From assembly GCA_937922955.1 (NCBI GenBank), contig CALAKO010000073.1:1-14826 (forward strand): a stretch of 14,826 bases of DNA, written 5' to 3'. The notes under the pieces are model-generated. The model searched no databases. It was not told the DNA's origin and was given only the letters and a program-made list of their open reading frames with translations. Shown piece after piece: positions 14,609 to 14,826 of this stretch. A program made the position numbers and the translations under genes. Numbering within the stretch: the first letter of the stretch is position 1; each line of letters opens with the position of its first letter. The stretch is from an uncultured Peptococcaceae bacterium. GTDB lineage: Bacteria; Bacillota; Peptococcia; Peptococcales; Peptococcaceae.

Positions 14609-14826
14609 GCATCTTTCTATCCATAAAATTTTCCTGAGATAAACATTTGTCCTTTATCCAAGCACATCCATCTTTACAAGTATTTTGTCATCTTGTGCAA
14701 TTTGTAACAAGCCCTTAACAAAGCATGTTCTGGCTATCCTGCTTCCAAATCATCCACTCATCAAATATTCACATAATTCGAATGATAAAGAAATTAGTGT
14801 TTTTTATGTTTTGCATGAAGATAAAC
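14609..14826. other. AT-rich intergenic DNA, no gene recognised
   Basis: No open frame with recognisable content on either strand. A small hairpin (GATAAA / TTTATC, about 14639-14659) is visible. Any neighbouring gene lies beyond the window. Confidence 0.5.

Noticed and set aside
14633..14638. CTCAGG on the minus strand, a hexamer found in the glycine riboswitch core
   Set aside because: The other core elements (CCGAAGG and GCAA upstream, AAAGGAC after it) are not in the right order, and the motif lies upstream of the candidate promoter.
14654..14715. Short minus-strand reading frame ending near 14654, followed by a small hairpin, as if it were a gene end
   Set aside because: Only about 20 stop-free codons with no recognisable family and no ribosome site; too little to support a gene or remnant.

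Overview
All well-supported genes in this window lie on the minus strand, so the layout is easiest to follow from high to low coordinates. Intergenic DNA is AT-rich, coding DNA is of moderate GC, Shine-Dalgarno sequences are strong, and an EcsAB-type ABC transporter is present. Together with a two-subunit glycine decarboxylase and a fhs-fchA-folD cluster, this suggests an anaerobic, low-to-moderate-GC member of the Bacillota (Clostridia or Negativicutes). The genus cannot be read from the sequence. There are no rRNA or tRNA genes, CRISPR arrays, transposases or integrases.

Region by region. (1) 12865-14373: a sodium:alanine/glycine (AGCS family) symporter, preceded by an AT-rich 5' region with a candidate promoter and a foldable leader, and followed by a strong intrinsic terminator. 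(2) 5926-12718: a glycine cleavage operon in the order gcvT, gcvH, gcvPA, gcvPB, lplA (lipoate-protein ligase), lpdA (dihydrolipoamide dehydrogenase). (3) 2527-5714: fhs (formate-THF ligase), fchA (methenyl-THF cyclohydrolase) and folD (methylene-THF dehydrogenase), closed by a clear terminator at about 2464-2497. (4) 2167-2430: a decayed C-terminal remnant of a cyclase-family (kynurenine formamidase-like) gene that still has its downstream hairpin. (5) 78-2004: an EcsA-like ATPase and an EcsB-like membrane partner behind a good sigma-A type promoter.

Taken together, 2527-14373 is a nearly self-contained glycine-to-formate module. Glycine enters through the symporter. The P/H/T/L proteins release CO2 and NH3 and load the C1 unit onto THF. 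FolD and FchA carry it to formyl-THF, and Fhs releases formate with ATP gain. The same enzymes could run in reverse as a reductive glycine route, and direction cannot be decided from sequence. The most interesting details are: a FolD that has lost the residues normally needed for its cyclohydrolase activity, next to a dedicated cyclohydrolase gene; a terminator between the symporter and gcvT whose 3' arm is an exact complement of the gcvT ribosome-binding site and which contains a plausible internal promoter; a 16-base palindrome upstream of fhs; a hairpin across the lpdA stop codon that looks like an intrinsic terminator when read antisense; and a structured leader upstream of the symporter that I could not match to any riboswitch class I know.
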